DNA of 64,000 nt from Pleodorina starrii (taxonomy: Eukaryota > Chlorophyta > Chlorophyceae > Chlamydomonadales > Volvocaceae), in contig BRXU01000025.1 of assembly GCA_030267565.1 (NCBI GenBank), forward strand, positions 603,501 to 667,500, read 5' to 3'. Positions 36,315 to 48,000 of this stretch are shown one piece after another. Each line of letters opens with the position of its first letter. The first letter of the stretch is position 1. The notes beneath the pieces were generated by a model that was given only the letters and a program-made list of their open reading frames with translations, was not told the origin of the DNA and made no database searches. The translations under genes were made by a program, and so were the position numbers.

Positions 36315-37090
36315 CAACAGGACAACGGTTTTTCATAGAGCTCAGAGCACCTGAGAGCACCCTCTGGTGCGGCTCCGTTGGCGCGCCCTAACGCCTTCCT
36401 TCGCTGCGATGTTGAATCTAGTAGCCCCGTAAAACTGCCAGCTTTGCTCGACTTCTGCCGTCGGTGCGTACTGCGCTGCACGGGGAGGTGATCGCAGTGC
36501 GCGCTGGATGGCGGTGCCTTAAGGTCACAACTTTGCTCCTTGTGTGCAATCAGCATTAGACCCCGGTGATCGGATCCCCGGGCCGTGGACAGGCCGTGCG
36601 GCTGTCGTCCTGAGCCCAACTCACAAGCTGTACTCGCTTCGCTCGTGCCGCAACTAAACGGCAAACATTGGCGACAAATATCCGACGCGTCTCAAGGCCC
36701 GGCCAATTCGGTCTGTGTCAGGGAAGTATTTGCGTCGAGTTCCGGGCGGGTGGCCATCCCAAATCTTGGCGTGGATTCGCTGGTATAAAACGGGTAAATC
36801 AGCGGGGCTTGACCCATCAAACGTGGAGTAGCAGAGGAGATGAGGGCGTACCGCTTCTCCTCGAGGGACCTTTTTTTGGCTTTGTTCCCCTCGTCATATA
36901 AAGCGTGCCGCGATGCGGTTTTCGCTGCGGTGGTGATGGCTGCATTTTTGAATTTAAAATTGTCGGTCTCCCATTCACGTCGTCGCCAGGTCAACAAGGG
37001 GTTGGTGTCGGCTTCCTTGAAGCCGGAAAAAGGGCGGGGCCCCGTTCAATCCGTACGGGTTAAGTTGAGTGCGAAGGCGATAGTGTGGAC

Positions 37091-37315
37091 AGTCCTGCTG
37101 ATATATAGCCAGAGCTTTATCCCCGAAATGCCTGCTTGCGGAGTCGTCAGCAAGGCCTGCCGGCGCCGCGCGAATCACGTCATCCCGCCGGGTGCATGAG
37201 CGCATGGATCGAAATACGGCATCATTTCCAAAGCGACCGGCGAGGGCGTCAAGTGTGAGAGTGTCCTGAAAGTCCTGCTGATAGACAGCCAGAGCTTTAT
37301 ATCCGAAATGCCTGC
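37091..37315 (+). repeat. 45-bp direct repeat pair, 180-bp spacing
   Basis: AGTCCTGCTGATA..AGCCAGAGCTTTAT..CCGAAATGCCTGC occurs at 37,091-37,135 and again, with a few mismatches, at 37,271-37,315. Confidence 0.85.
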
Positions 37316-38109
37316 GGCTTGAGCAATCCACCCATGTTCAGCATCGCGCTCCGTCTCGGCACTGTGCAACTCTTCCCGCGAGCGCATTGGCTTAAGTAAC
37401 ATGACAGTAGACGTGGAGTGTATCATTCACATATCACGCAGGCTGACTTGCCAATAGAAGGACAGCGGAACTGTTTGCGAGGGTCGCGACGACGTGCAGT
37501 TACCGACGAGAGTGCACAGGCTTCGCTACCGAGGTATCCACCGTATCGTAGAGCAGGCTTGACAACATTAACATTAGGACAGGACTGTAGAAGCCCCCTA
37601 GGTTGCCGACTGGACTTGTCGGGCGGCCCGCAGAAGAGCGCCGCATCGTGCGTGCATTGGCGGCTTGGCGTCCAACAACCAACAGTTTGCCCCTCATGGT
37701 TTGCTCCTTGCAACCTTTGTAATAGAAATGTGCTTCAAGTCGGTCGGACCGGCAAGCAGAGCTGCTGTGGTGTGGTCGCGGGAAGAATGTATGTTCGCAA
37801 TGCAAACATAGTTGGTTGCTTGCCGAAACGAAGATTCTTTTCACGCCGTCATGTCAGAATTCCACTGTAAGGAACGATGAATCTTCTGGAAGTAATTATA
37901 GGCCGAGAGGTGTTGGTTTGACCTCGGCCTCGGTCCATGGAGACTGCCAAACTGGCTTTTACTCATACGAGGTTGGGTTCCAATAATAAATTTACCGTGC
38001 AATAAAGAATGTAATCTATTACTTATGCAGACTTTCCGTTGGCCGAAAGTCTGAACTTGTCCAATTACTTCCACCGTCCCACGGGCACACGGACATGGGC
38101 AATCCTACA

Positions 38110-38150
38110 GGGCGGGGCCCCCCTGGGCGCTTCGCGCTGGGGCCCCGCCC
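38110..38150. repeat. GC-rich perfect inverted repeat
   Basis: A 12-base arm GGGCGGGGCCCC pairs with GGGGCCCCGCCC across a 17-base loop containing GCGCTTCGCGC, which can itself pair. It could be a hairpin or the end of a small mobile element. Confidence 0.7.
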
Positions 38151-38353
38151 AAAAAGACCCACATCGCGCAAAGCCAGCGGGGAACACTGCCGCCTGCGCT
38201 CGGGCCCTGCGCCCGGGACGGTCCGGTGCTCTGGGATCCTAACCTGTTCATTGGGTATCCAGGGCGCAGACCTCATCTAGTTGCAGCCCGCGAGTTGCTG
38301 TCGGGTCTGCTGGTGGGTCTGCTGGTGGGGGCCCGGTGCAGTGCACGGCCAAC

Positions 38354-38403
38354 TGGCCCGTTGGCTCTACTCCTTATGAGTCTGGCGCCCACTGTAACAA
38401 CCA
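38354..38403 (+). repeat. GAGTCTGG-ACTGTAACAAC dispersed repeat, copy 2
   Basis: Contains CCCGTTGGCTCTACTCC, GAGTCTGGCGCCC and ACTGTAACAACC, colinear with the copy at 31,756-31,806. Confidence 0.7.
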
Positions 38404-38560
38404 TAAACGCGGAGGACCCCTGAGAACCTGCGTGACCTGCGAGGAAGCGGGGCTTGAATATTTGAATGTTTGTCATCCTCGCCCTGGAAGGACCGCAAAA
38501 GTCCTATTTCTAACTGGTTGATGTAGTGAGAACCATAATAAGCGATCTATGTATGGCTTG

Positions 38561-38603
38561 GCCCGGGCCCGGGCCCGGGCCCGGGCGGGCCCGGGCCCGG
38601 GCG
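38561..38603. repeat. (CCCGGG)n palindromic hexamer run
   Basis: A nearly pure self-complementary GGGCCC/CCCGGG run of about 43 bases with one phase break. Confidence 0.95.
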
Positions 38604-39076
38604 AAACTGTCAATTCGGTATTTAAGCCCTTTTCGGATCTACGTACGGCAAGCGCAGCATGAGCGCCACCATGCTAAGGCGGAATGCAGACGCTAAAACG
38701 CAGTCATGCAAGTAGTTGTCATTCTCTCACAAGGTGTCCTTTCTCCTTTTTCCTGTAGGCCGTCCCCTGTCTTGCCTCAACGCTAATCCTGTTCTTGCTC
38801 AAATCTTTGTAGCACTAGCCAGTAGGCTGCTCCCAATCCGTGTTTTTGGTCTTCCGTTGTGTGACACCTTTTGCAACTGTCGATGCACATATGCGCCGGG
38901 TAGTTTTCCGAGGTTGCCTTGGTTTTGGCGATTTGTTCAGGCGATAGCGGACCTCACAAGTTCATAACAGGTGCTTTTGGCATCATGTTGGCGGGGCATT
39001 CATCGGAAGCAGGACAATGAAGAAAATGTTGTACAGTGACACCATTTCTCCTCGCCAGCAGGAGCTCCCCACGGCG

Positions 39077-42000
39077 ATGTCGCGGAACTTTGTGGACCTG
39101 ACGTTGGACTCCGATTCCGACTCAGGGCGGCCAGCGCCTAAAAGACGCAGGGCGCAGCCCGCAGGTGCCCGTGGTGCGCCAACGTCAAACGACTCCGACG
39201 ACAGCGATGTCATCGTTGTCGATGCAGCGCAAGAAAGGCCACAGTCTCGCCCTTCTGCGGCAGACGCTGATTTGGGTGACGAGGACTTGGTTATTACGGG
39301 GGCCACCGGACAGGTGCGGTACAAAACAGCCCTCCCGCCTGACAGCTCATGAAAACGACCGCATCAGCAGGTCTAAACGGGCAACTTGTAACGGTCGAAT
39401 CATTAACGGGCACTTCATGGCATGTTTGCGTCTGACAGGTCCCGACGCGAGACCTAGCGCACCCCCGGCACGCATGCGCGGAGCACAGCTTTCAGTCGGC
39501 GGCGTCGACATCCAACGCCAGTTGGTGCCCCCAGGTAAGGCAGCGCCCGCGCCCCGTATCCCTGAGCCACTTGAGGTCTCGTTTGACAGCAAAGCCAGGC
39601 GGCACCACTGCGTGCAATGCCTTGCCCATGACGAGTCGACTGACTCGGGTGTGACTGGCTGTACATTGTGCAGTGCTTCTGCTTCGTCTGCGATGTCAAG
39701 GCATCGGAATGCCGGTTCTGGGGTACAGGTAAGGCGTGCGCGCTTTTGAATGGCCAATGGTACTTGATAAGCACGGGTGATAGGATGATCTGTATTGCAG
39801 AGGAGGCATTGGCATGAGGGCCGCATGTGGGTTTCGCACGGAGGTGTATGCGTGACAGCGTTGGCGGCGCGTTCGACAGTTGCACTCTGGAAATAAGTGC
39901 CTTGCACTCTGCAGTTGAGTCCCTTGTGCTGAGCGACAATGACCGCTCATGCGCGGCCCAATGCAAGGAGGTTGCCGCTAGCATGACGGTCAAGAGGCGC
40001 GTTATCAAGTGCATTGGAACCTGTGCGCCGTAACTGCCCCCTCTAGGTGCCCGTGAGCGCGACCACGCCAATGCCCGTCCGTTGGGCTACTGGAAGAGCC
40101 TGCGCGAGGAGGCGCGCAAGGGCAACAGCGGCCTGGTGAACTCCGAATATCGCGGGTCGGGGCCCATCCCAAACCGCCTTCCTTGCGCCCCTCAGCTGCA
40201 ACAGACTCGGATTCCGTTTCCACTTCAAGGGGCGAGGACGTTGCCCAATGGGTCTGCGCCGCCGGCTGGCGCAACTGGCAGCGGGCAGGCGGTCGACGCG
40301 GCTGACGGTGAGTGCACGTTGAGCCGTTGTGCAAGTTGGCGTGGATTTTGGCGGGCGACTCGGCCCTCGATGTGGGTCAACGGGCGTGGGCCGCCAATTG
40401 CGCTTCGGGACCTATGCGCGCAGCGTTGCACGCGGAAAGGCAATATGGGCAATTTTAGATCTGTAGCGGTTGGATGCCCAAGTGAGCCGACAGTGAGAGA
40501 CGAACGGTTTGTTTGCCGCGTGTGTGCGTCGTTTTATCTGCCCCACAGCACGGCCGACCGGCGGAAGCAGCGCGCAGTTCGAGGCCGCCGAGGGGTTGCG
40601 CCGCGATAGTATGCTCTCACATGGGGCGGCGAGATCGACGCCCGCAACAGCGGCGCAAGTCGCTGCGAAGGCGACTCCAAAGCCGTCGAGTACCTGCAAG
40701 CTTCGACCGCTGCCGGATCCGAGCACCGACCGTCTGGCGATTGAGCTGGGGGTCCTTCGTTTCGGTGTCAAGGTAAATTTATATTTCGGGGGCTTCCCTC
40801 CGCCGATGCGTTGCACCGGTCTCCTTGCTGTCGCCGTGGAATTCAACAATAAGATGTCCAGTTGGTCAAAAGCCACGCCTCCCCTCCTGCCAGAAGATAC
40901 TGCAGTTCGTCAAGATATGGATGCGACCCGTGGCCAACGTTCCACTGATAGCTCGTACCCGAGTTCTGGTCGTGTCCTTCCAAGGCAGTGCCTCTACGGC
41001 TATCTACGTGTTGCAGGCGGCCCGCGGGCACACGATCTCGGAGCTGGCGGGGCGCCTGGAGCGCTTCGGCTTTTACTTCGACAGCAAGGCGAAGCAGGAG
41101 GACCGGGGCGACCGCCTGGCACTGGAGAACCTGCTCGACGCGCACTTCGGCTTGCACGGGGGTAGGTTGGGCTGGATAGCCGGCGGTGAGGTGGGCAGCC
41201 GATTACATGGTTCGCTAGCGGGCGCGGTGGTCTGCTTTGCTAGCCTTTCGTAACGCAGCAGCCGCTGCTAGACTGTCGTATGCCAAATTTAGCGCGGACT
41301 TCAGCGCCTTGCGCTGGGTCTTCGCCAACCTTGATTGTGCGCCTGCGGCGTCGCGGCAGGCAAGTACAAGAGCAAGTCCGTGTACCTCAAGTTGCTTCCG
41401 CTGCCGCCGCCCCCGGAGGACACCCTCCCAATCCCCACAGAGCGCGTTCGCAAGGTGGGATCGGTTTGGGCATGGACCCGGCATTTGACGTAATGGGTCG
41501 GCGGGAACGAGTATCGGACATGCTGGTTTGAGCCGTTCTATGTTGGATGTGCGCATTCCGCTGGCGCTTCTGGCTCCAGAGCATGTGACCGAACAGCTAC
41601 CGGCCTTGTGTCTACTCGTAACAGCTGCACGGTAGGCACACAGCCTGTCTCTTCGCACTCCTTGGCTTTATGCGGCTCTCGCCCCCTGGGACTGCGTCTT
41701 CCATTATTGGCATCCAAGAACGCAGTTCAGGCTCTGCAGTTTGTTTTCAGCCACACGTGCTGGATGAACCCCACTTGTATTCAACACCCACTACCGTAGT
41801 CTCACTCTTTACCACAAACGCGTCGTGATTGGAGCGTGCAGGTGCTCGTGGTGGACTGCCTGGGCCGCACGCCCGCCACCCTGATGGGCGTCCGCGTCCC
41901 GCAAAAGGTCAAGCGGGCGGATCTGCTGACAGCGCTGGCGCCGATGCTTCGCCCGCTGTTCTCCGCCTCGTGCGAGCTGCTGCACCTGCTGCAATTCAAC

Positions 42001-45000
42001 AGCTTCGAGTCCAACGGCAAGGTCGTGGAGCCCGACGTGAGTAGGCAGGCTCCCGACGTGTGTATTAGCTCGCTTCACGTCTTAGTGGCCCGGGACTGCT
42101 ATTGTGGCCTGGCAAGGGTGCGTGGCGATCGGCATTGAACACAGATGAAATCTGACCGTGTCATGGTCGTTGCGCCGCAGACAGGATTAATGTGATAGCG
42201 CGTTGCTTTGCTTTCGCTTGTCTTATGCATCACGCCCATCACGCCCAGATCAAGGGCAGCGCAGGGCGGCGGCGCTGTCAATGCAGCTGTGGGATTATAA
42301 GCTGTGACGAGCGTGCCTCTTGACGCGCTGAGAACGCGTGCACTGACCTCTATAAAAACGCTTCGCCGCGGAGGATGGCGCCAAGCAATTGTGCGAGATG
42401 TGTTGTTCACGTGTGAATCCCTTTGCCCCGACAGACCACCCTGGACGATTCATATTTCGAACATAGCTGTTCGGGCGAGGATGGGCGGCAACTCGTGGTT
42501 TACCGCACGTCGAACCACCCATGGTAAGTGCCGTATGCTCAGGTACATTGCAGCCAAGGTTCGCCACCTACATTAACAGGCATGGCACAATTACAAGGGA
42601 TGCGGTGGTCCCTTCCTTGACAGGCTCTAGTAGCGCGACACCTAGCATAGTGTTTGGCGCTGCAACCCGTACACCGAGCTTCCTCCGTCTTCGTGCCATA
42701 CCTCTCCCGTGGGTGCTTGGTGAGATGGTGACCGCCCTCCGCGGGTTGCCCACTTGCGCCTTCGACCCGCAGGCCTTCCTGGCCCTCGACGGCGGCCGGC
42801 CTGTCCTCGGCGGGCGCCCAACAGACGTGGAGCGCGATGCCGGTGTACGGCCACGACGGCGGGGCTCCTAGCGCGCCCTCCCCTGCGCCAACCACATCCG
42901 TGCCGGCCTGGGTCGTCGTGCAGTTGCGCCAGTTCAGGCCGCCTCCCGGCCCGGACGCGACGTCCGCGGAGAGGTACTCCCCTACGACGAATAGACTGAC
43001 GGCTCCGCTGCTGGTGCCGCTCCATAAAGACCATGCAAGGGGCGGTCACGAGGCCGAGCAGGAGCTCAGGACGGCGCTTCTGCGAGGGATGCAGGTGAGG
43101 TGCAAGTGCGAGTTGTTGCGCGATGCGAGTCCCTCGCCGCGCTTGCTGTCCCTTTTCCAAGCTAAAATTGGGGTTTCGAGTCAGCAACATTTACCGCTTT
43201 GCGTCCTGTGTTGTACCAGAATCGATTGGAAGAGGGCAACGAATGTTCAAGTCGCAGCCACTGACTCCCTTGCTCGCAGCCCTACCGGACGGCCACGCCC
43301 CTCGATGCCGGCGCCTCGGCGCCCGTCATCGTCCTGCGTGGCAACCGGAGCTACCTGTCGGACCGGCCGTCGTCAACAAGCCACACGCGATGGGGCGTGC
43401 AGGGCGATTCCGTGGGCTCCTGGGCGCCGGGCTCGTCAATCCCGCAGCTGACGGCGGTGTTCGCGCATGTGTGTGCGGGTTGGGAGGGCTGGGGCGGGAT
43501 CACGCAGATGGTGGGAGGGCTCATGCAGGAGCAGCTCGCAGTTGGGTCTTGGGGCTTCAGGGCAGAGCCGAAGGGCGCGCACAGGACTCGACGCGGCATT
43601 GCAAGATATTTGCAAGGTAGTGCGGGGATGGAATGAGCCGTCAGCGGCGCTTAAGTCCCCGCGCCGTGACTACTGTGCATCCCGTGGGTCTGTCTTGCAG
43701 AATCTGCCCGCCACCTCGTACTGGCTCAACCAGCTGCGCACGCCTGCCGTGGACCCGAGCGCCTCTCCCGAAGCCTTGCGCCGTGAGTATCCACTAGCTG
43801 CGTCATTACAACACGGGCCGCAGGGTCTGCTACATGGCTGACAAGGGGGGCACATGCCTGGCGAAAATGGCTCAGCACAACCTGAGCCTACCCAGTTGCA
43901 TGCAGCCGCGCCGCCCGTGACAATTTCATGACACAACGTCCTTCACCCTTTCCTTTCGTATCCCATTCTTTGATTTTGCAGAGTCTGAGGCCAGCATCGC
44001 CGAGGCGAAGCGCCGGGAGGCGGCCAGCAGGAAGCGGAAGGTGCGGTCAAGGGAACTTTAGGCATCTGGATATCCGGGTTGTTGCGGCCTTCGTGGATCG
44101 GGTTTCCGTGAAAGCGTGGTTATGGCTCGTTCGCGTACAGCCTCCGGAGTCTGCGCTGCCGTACAGTTCACATCCGCTGCAGACATGCACACGATGTGCA
44201 TCGGGAATTCGGGATGTGCTTCCGCACTGCGTCGCGCGAGCTGTTTATTCTCCTCTGGGCCAAGTGAAGGATCTCTTGGCACTGTCCGCAGTCCGTCGGC
44301 TTCCCTTTGTCCAAGTCCAAGTGTCCCGTCCATTTGCATTTTCTGGCCCGCGGCCTCGCATTCCTGTTTTACTGACCAGCCAAACCTGCGTTCCCTCGCT
44401 CTCTGGCTTGGTCTGGAATGATACAGGAGTTGCCAGTTGGTGCCCTGGCGGAGATCGCGAGCTGCTCGCGGCGGGTGCTCCCGGAAGACAAGGTCACCAT
44501 ATGCCAAATCGACAGCTGGTGCAAGGTAGCCACGGATGCCGTTCTGCTGGCCAGCTCGCAGCCTGGCGCCGATCCACGAGCGGGGGAGCTCATCGTGAAG
44601 GTGTGCGGTGCTGAGCAGCGCGCGTCTATTGCGAGTGCTGTCGGTATTGTAAGGCCGTTGCGCAGGATGCCTTTACCTGGAGGACAATGATATTCTGGAC
44701 GGGGAGGTGGCAATATGCCTCCTGACTTAATAAGCAGATCCTGCCTTTCCGCGCCCGAAAGGCACCTTGTTGCGCTGGGCGCCAAGGCCCTTTTTCGACC
44801 TCTTGAGGTCGCTTCTGCATGGAAGCGGATAAACGCTTGGCCTTGCGTATTTGATTGTCCGTGTGCCTTGCCTTGGCTGTATTGCTAGGTTTACGCGTGG
44901 AGCGTCGCTGCGCCATGCCGCGGGACTCTGTTCCGGGCTTGGGTAAGTGGGGTTTGCGCTTTCGCCCCTTGATGGTCTTGGGGCCCCATACTGTGCGAAA

Positions 45001-48000
45001 GAGCCAGCTATGCGCTCTGTGGGCACCGATGAGGCGTGCAGACACTGGCGCGTTTTCTAGCAACTGGTGTCCCGCTACGTCGCGCTGGCTGGGGCAGTGC
45101 CGCTCTTGATGCTGCAGTGCAACAGCCCGTGCTGCAGTGCAACAGCCCGTGACTAATGACGTTGAGGTTACCTGCATTACACACCCATCCGTTGCCCCTG
45201 CTGGGACCCTCCCGCCGCGTAGGACGATTGGCCAGCCATCAGTGGCAAGCGTGACCGCGAAGACCCGAGGTTCCCGCTCGCGAAGACCATGCAGCTGCTG
45301 GTGACCGGCGTGGCCGACCCCGACGAGCAGTCGCTGCTGCAGGCCGCTGACGCTGCGGCCGGCGGCCCGTCGACGTCGCGCGGCTCCGGGTCGCTCCCTG
45401 CCGCTGTCCCGTTACCGGTACTGCAGCGACGCATGCAGGCCGAGCGGCGGCGCGCGCGGGCGATGCTGGCCAGCACAAGAGAGCTCAGCCGGGTGGTGGA
45501 CGATCACCGGTCCATCAACAGTCTCGTGGAGTTCATGCAGAGCGGTGAGCCGTGCCCCACGGGCATGCCACGTGAGCGGCTGGTGGTTCGTGCAGCGCGC
45601 GAACTGCTTGCCGGCGGGGATTTATTTATATGAGACGCCCTGCACAGAAGCCCGCAGCTCTCTTCTCCATCGGTTTTGCCATGACCTTGACGTTCCCCTG
45701 CGCTGCCTCTGTCGTTTTCTCTAAACCCCAAGACACTTAAACCGACATTACCGTACCTTCGCAAATTCGCCGCACAGCCTTGATTTTATATTTATTTTCT
45801 AGTAAAATTTTAATAAAAATATTTATTTAGTTTGTAAATCTTAACAAATATTATTCAAAATAATATTTTGTTATTATTCCAAATATTATGAAGTCGCTCA
45901 CCACTGGAAGGAATTTGTTCTTGGAGTCGCCGTGGCGGCCCAACAATTATTTCGCGCACCTCCTGACAGAAGTATGTGATTGCAGGGGAACGTGCCGCCG
46001 CACAACAGCCACCTGGGCTGACCGTCGCCATGCGGCCATATCAGTTGCAATCACTGGCCTTCATGCTGGACCTCGAGCGGCTTGTCGACACCCCGGCATT
46101 GGCTGTGGAGGGCAGCGCCGCGGGGCCGTCCACGTCGGCGAACTCGGCCGCGGGTGAGGCGGCTGGGGAGGTTGACCCCGCCGACGTGCCGGACGGCGGC
46201 TGCCCGGGCGGCTACCGGCGCCTGTTCTGGCTGCCGGTCACCAACTCGCGGGGGCAGCGGTACTGGTACTCGCCGGTGTTCGAGCGCCTGACGATGGAGG
46301 TGCCGGCGCAGCCCATTGGCGGCTTCCTGGGTGAGTCTTGCTGCCTTGCTGTCGAGGGTTCGGCGACAGGAACAGAAGCTGGCGACAGGAACAGAAGCTG
46401 CCGAAGGAGTGAGCCGGCTGAGCAAACGTTGCATGCTAGTCCTAGGCCCCAGTTCGGCGCATTCATGTGCCATCTTGCTTTTTCGCAGCGGCCGCTGCTG
46501 ATGCGGCCACAAACACAAATGCCGTGGCCTTCACCTCCGTCCCGTATTTTCCGGGGGAGGAGAGGGCGTGTTTTCCCATTTTCCAGACTGTGTGGGCTGC
46601 CTTGAACATGGCCGTTTCTCTCCATGACGGGATGCAACACATGCAGCGGAGGAGATGGGTCTGGGCAAGACGGTGGAGGTGATGGCGCTGACATTGGCGA
46701 ACCCGCCGCCGCCGTCGGTCGTGGCGGGCGTCAAGCTGCCGTGTGGCCGCATCGCGTCGCGCGCCACGCTGGTCGTCTGCGCTGTGTCGTTGGTGGGGCA
46801 GTGGCAGGCGGAGGCGCAGAGCAAGACCGGCGGGTCGTGCCGCATCCACCCCTACCACGGGTGAGTGTCACTGGGAAGTGGTAAAAAGAGTATCACCGCG
46901 AAATTAAAAAACGATACCGTGGCAGGGGAACGTAGGCGACCGAGAACCCAGTAATACTTACCAGACACTGAGTATCACTGGGAAGTGAAACGGGTTGACG
47001 TGATGAATAAGACTGCAAGCCGTTATTTGGGTTGTGGTTTATAAGGCTGCGGGTGGGCTTGCGTGAGGAGCTGCTGCTTGCCTTATAGCGAGGAACGGCG
47101 ACCGGAACGGCGTTCGCCCCGGGGAGCCGAGCATGGAGAGGGGGGCACGCATAGCGGTTGATGGCCCATCTTACGTTGTGTTTCCCGTGCCCTCCCAGGC
47201 CAAACCGTATCCGCGACCCCATGCGCTTGGCGACGGAGTTCGACGTGGTGGTCACGACGTACCAGACGCTTCAGGTGAGCACTGCCCCTCAGTTGGAGCA
47301 CTGCGGCGTTGTGAAATTCGCAGCGCATGCTTTGACGCCTCCTTCAGTTTCTAAGGGCTCCCGCAGCAGAGCGGTGATTGCACGTCTGGGCCTGCGTCGC
47401 GCGTCCATGGGGATCTAATCCCATTATGCGCCCGGCCAGCTTCCTCCCACAGGTCGGAACTCGGAAGCATAGAGATTTCCCATGGCGTCCGAAGTGCTGG
47501 TGTTCGCAACAGGCTTGCTAACGTGCCCTTTTCCCCCTTGGACCCGTCCGGTCCCTCCTCCCGGCTGCAGAGCGACCACGCCGGGACATCGAAGAACAGC
47601 ACGGACCCCTGCCAGGCGATCAAGTGGCATCGCATTGTGTTCGATGAAGGGCACACGCTCAAGAGCGCAGGTGCCAAGCTGTACAAGGCGGCCGTGGAGC
47701 TCGCCAGCGACCGGAAGTGGCTGTGCACGGGCACACCCATCAACAACGCCGTGGACGACCTGCTGGGTCAGTTCGGGGCAATCCACTTGGCCCCGCTCGG
47801 CAAAAAGTCCTTCTTCGATTCGTACATCAAGGTACAGAATGGATTGGCGCAGGCGGTTCGCTCTTGCCCGTTTTCGTGCCATGAAGCGCTTGCGGCGGCT
47901 TGTGGCTGGAGCCCTGTCCGAGAGCAAAGGGCTTAGCGCCGTGTGCTATTTAGCCTTGCAGCACTGTACGTGGCAACTTGGCAGGTCTGGCGCGTCAAGA

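Larger units (their letters stand above)
35107..39076. other. Repeat-bearing intergenic region between the two paralogous genes
   Basis: No coding exon is supported in this 4-kb stretch. It contains two GAGTCT..ACTGTAACAAC repeat copies (36,284-36,314 and 38,354-38,403), a 45-base direct repeat (37,091-37,135 and 37,271-37,315), a GC-rich perfect inverted repeat (38,110-38,150) and a (CCCGGG)n run (38,561-38,603). These look like remnants of mobile or satellite sequence. Confidence 0.5.

Noticed and set aside
36840..37199. 119-codon plus-strand frame
   Set aside because: It overlaps a direct repeat, has no family features and no supporting exon structure.
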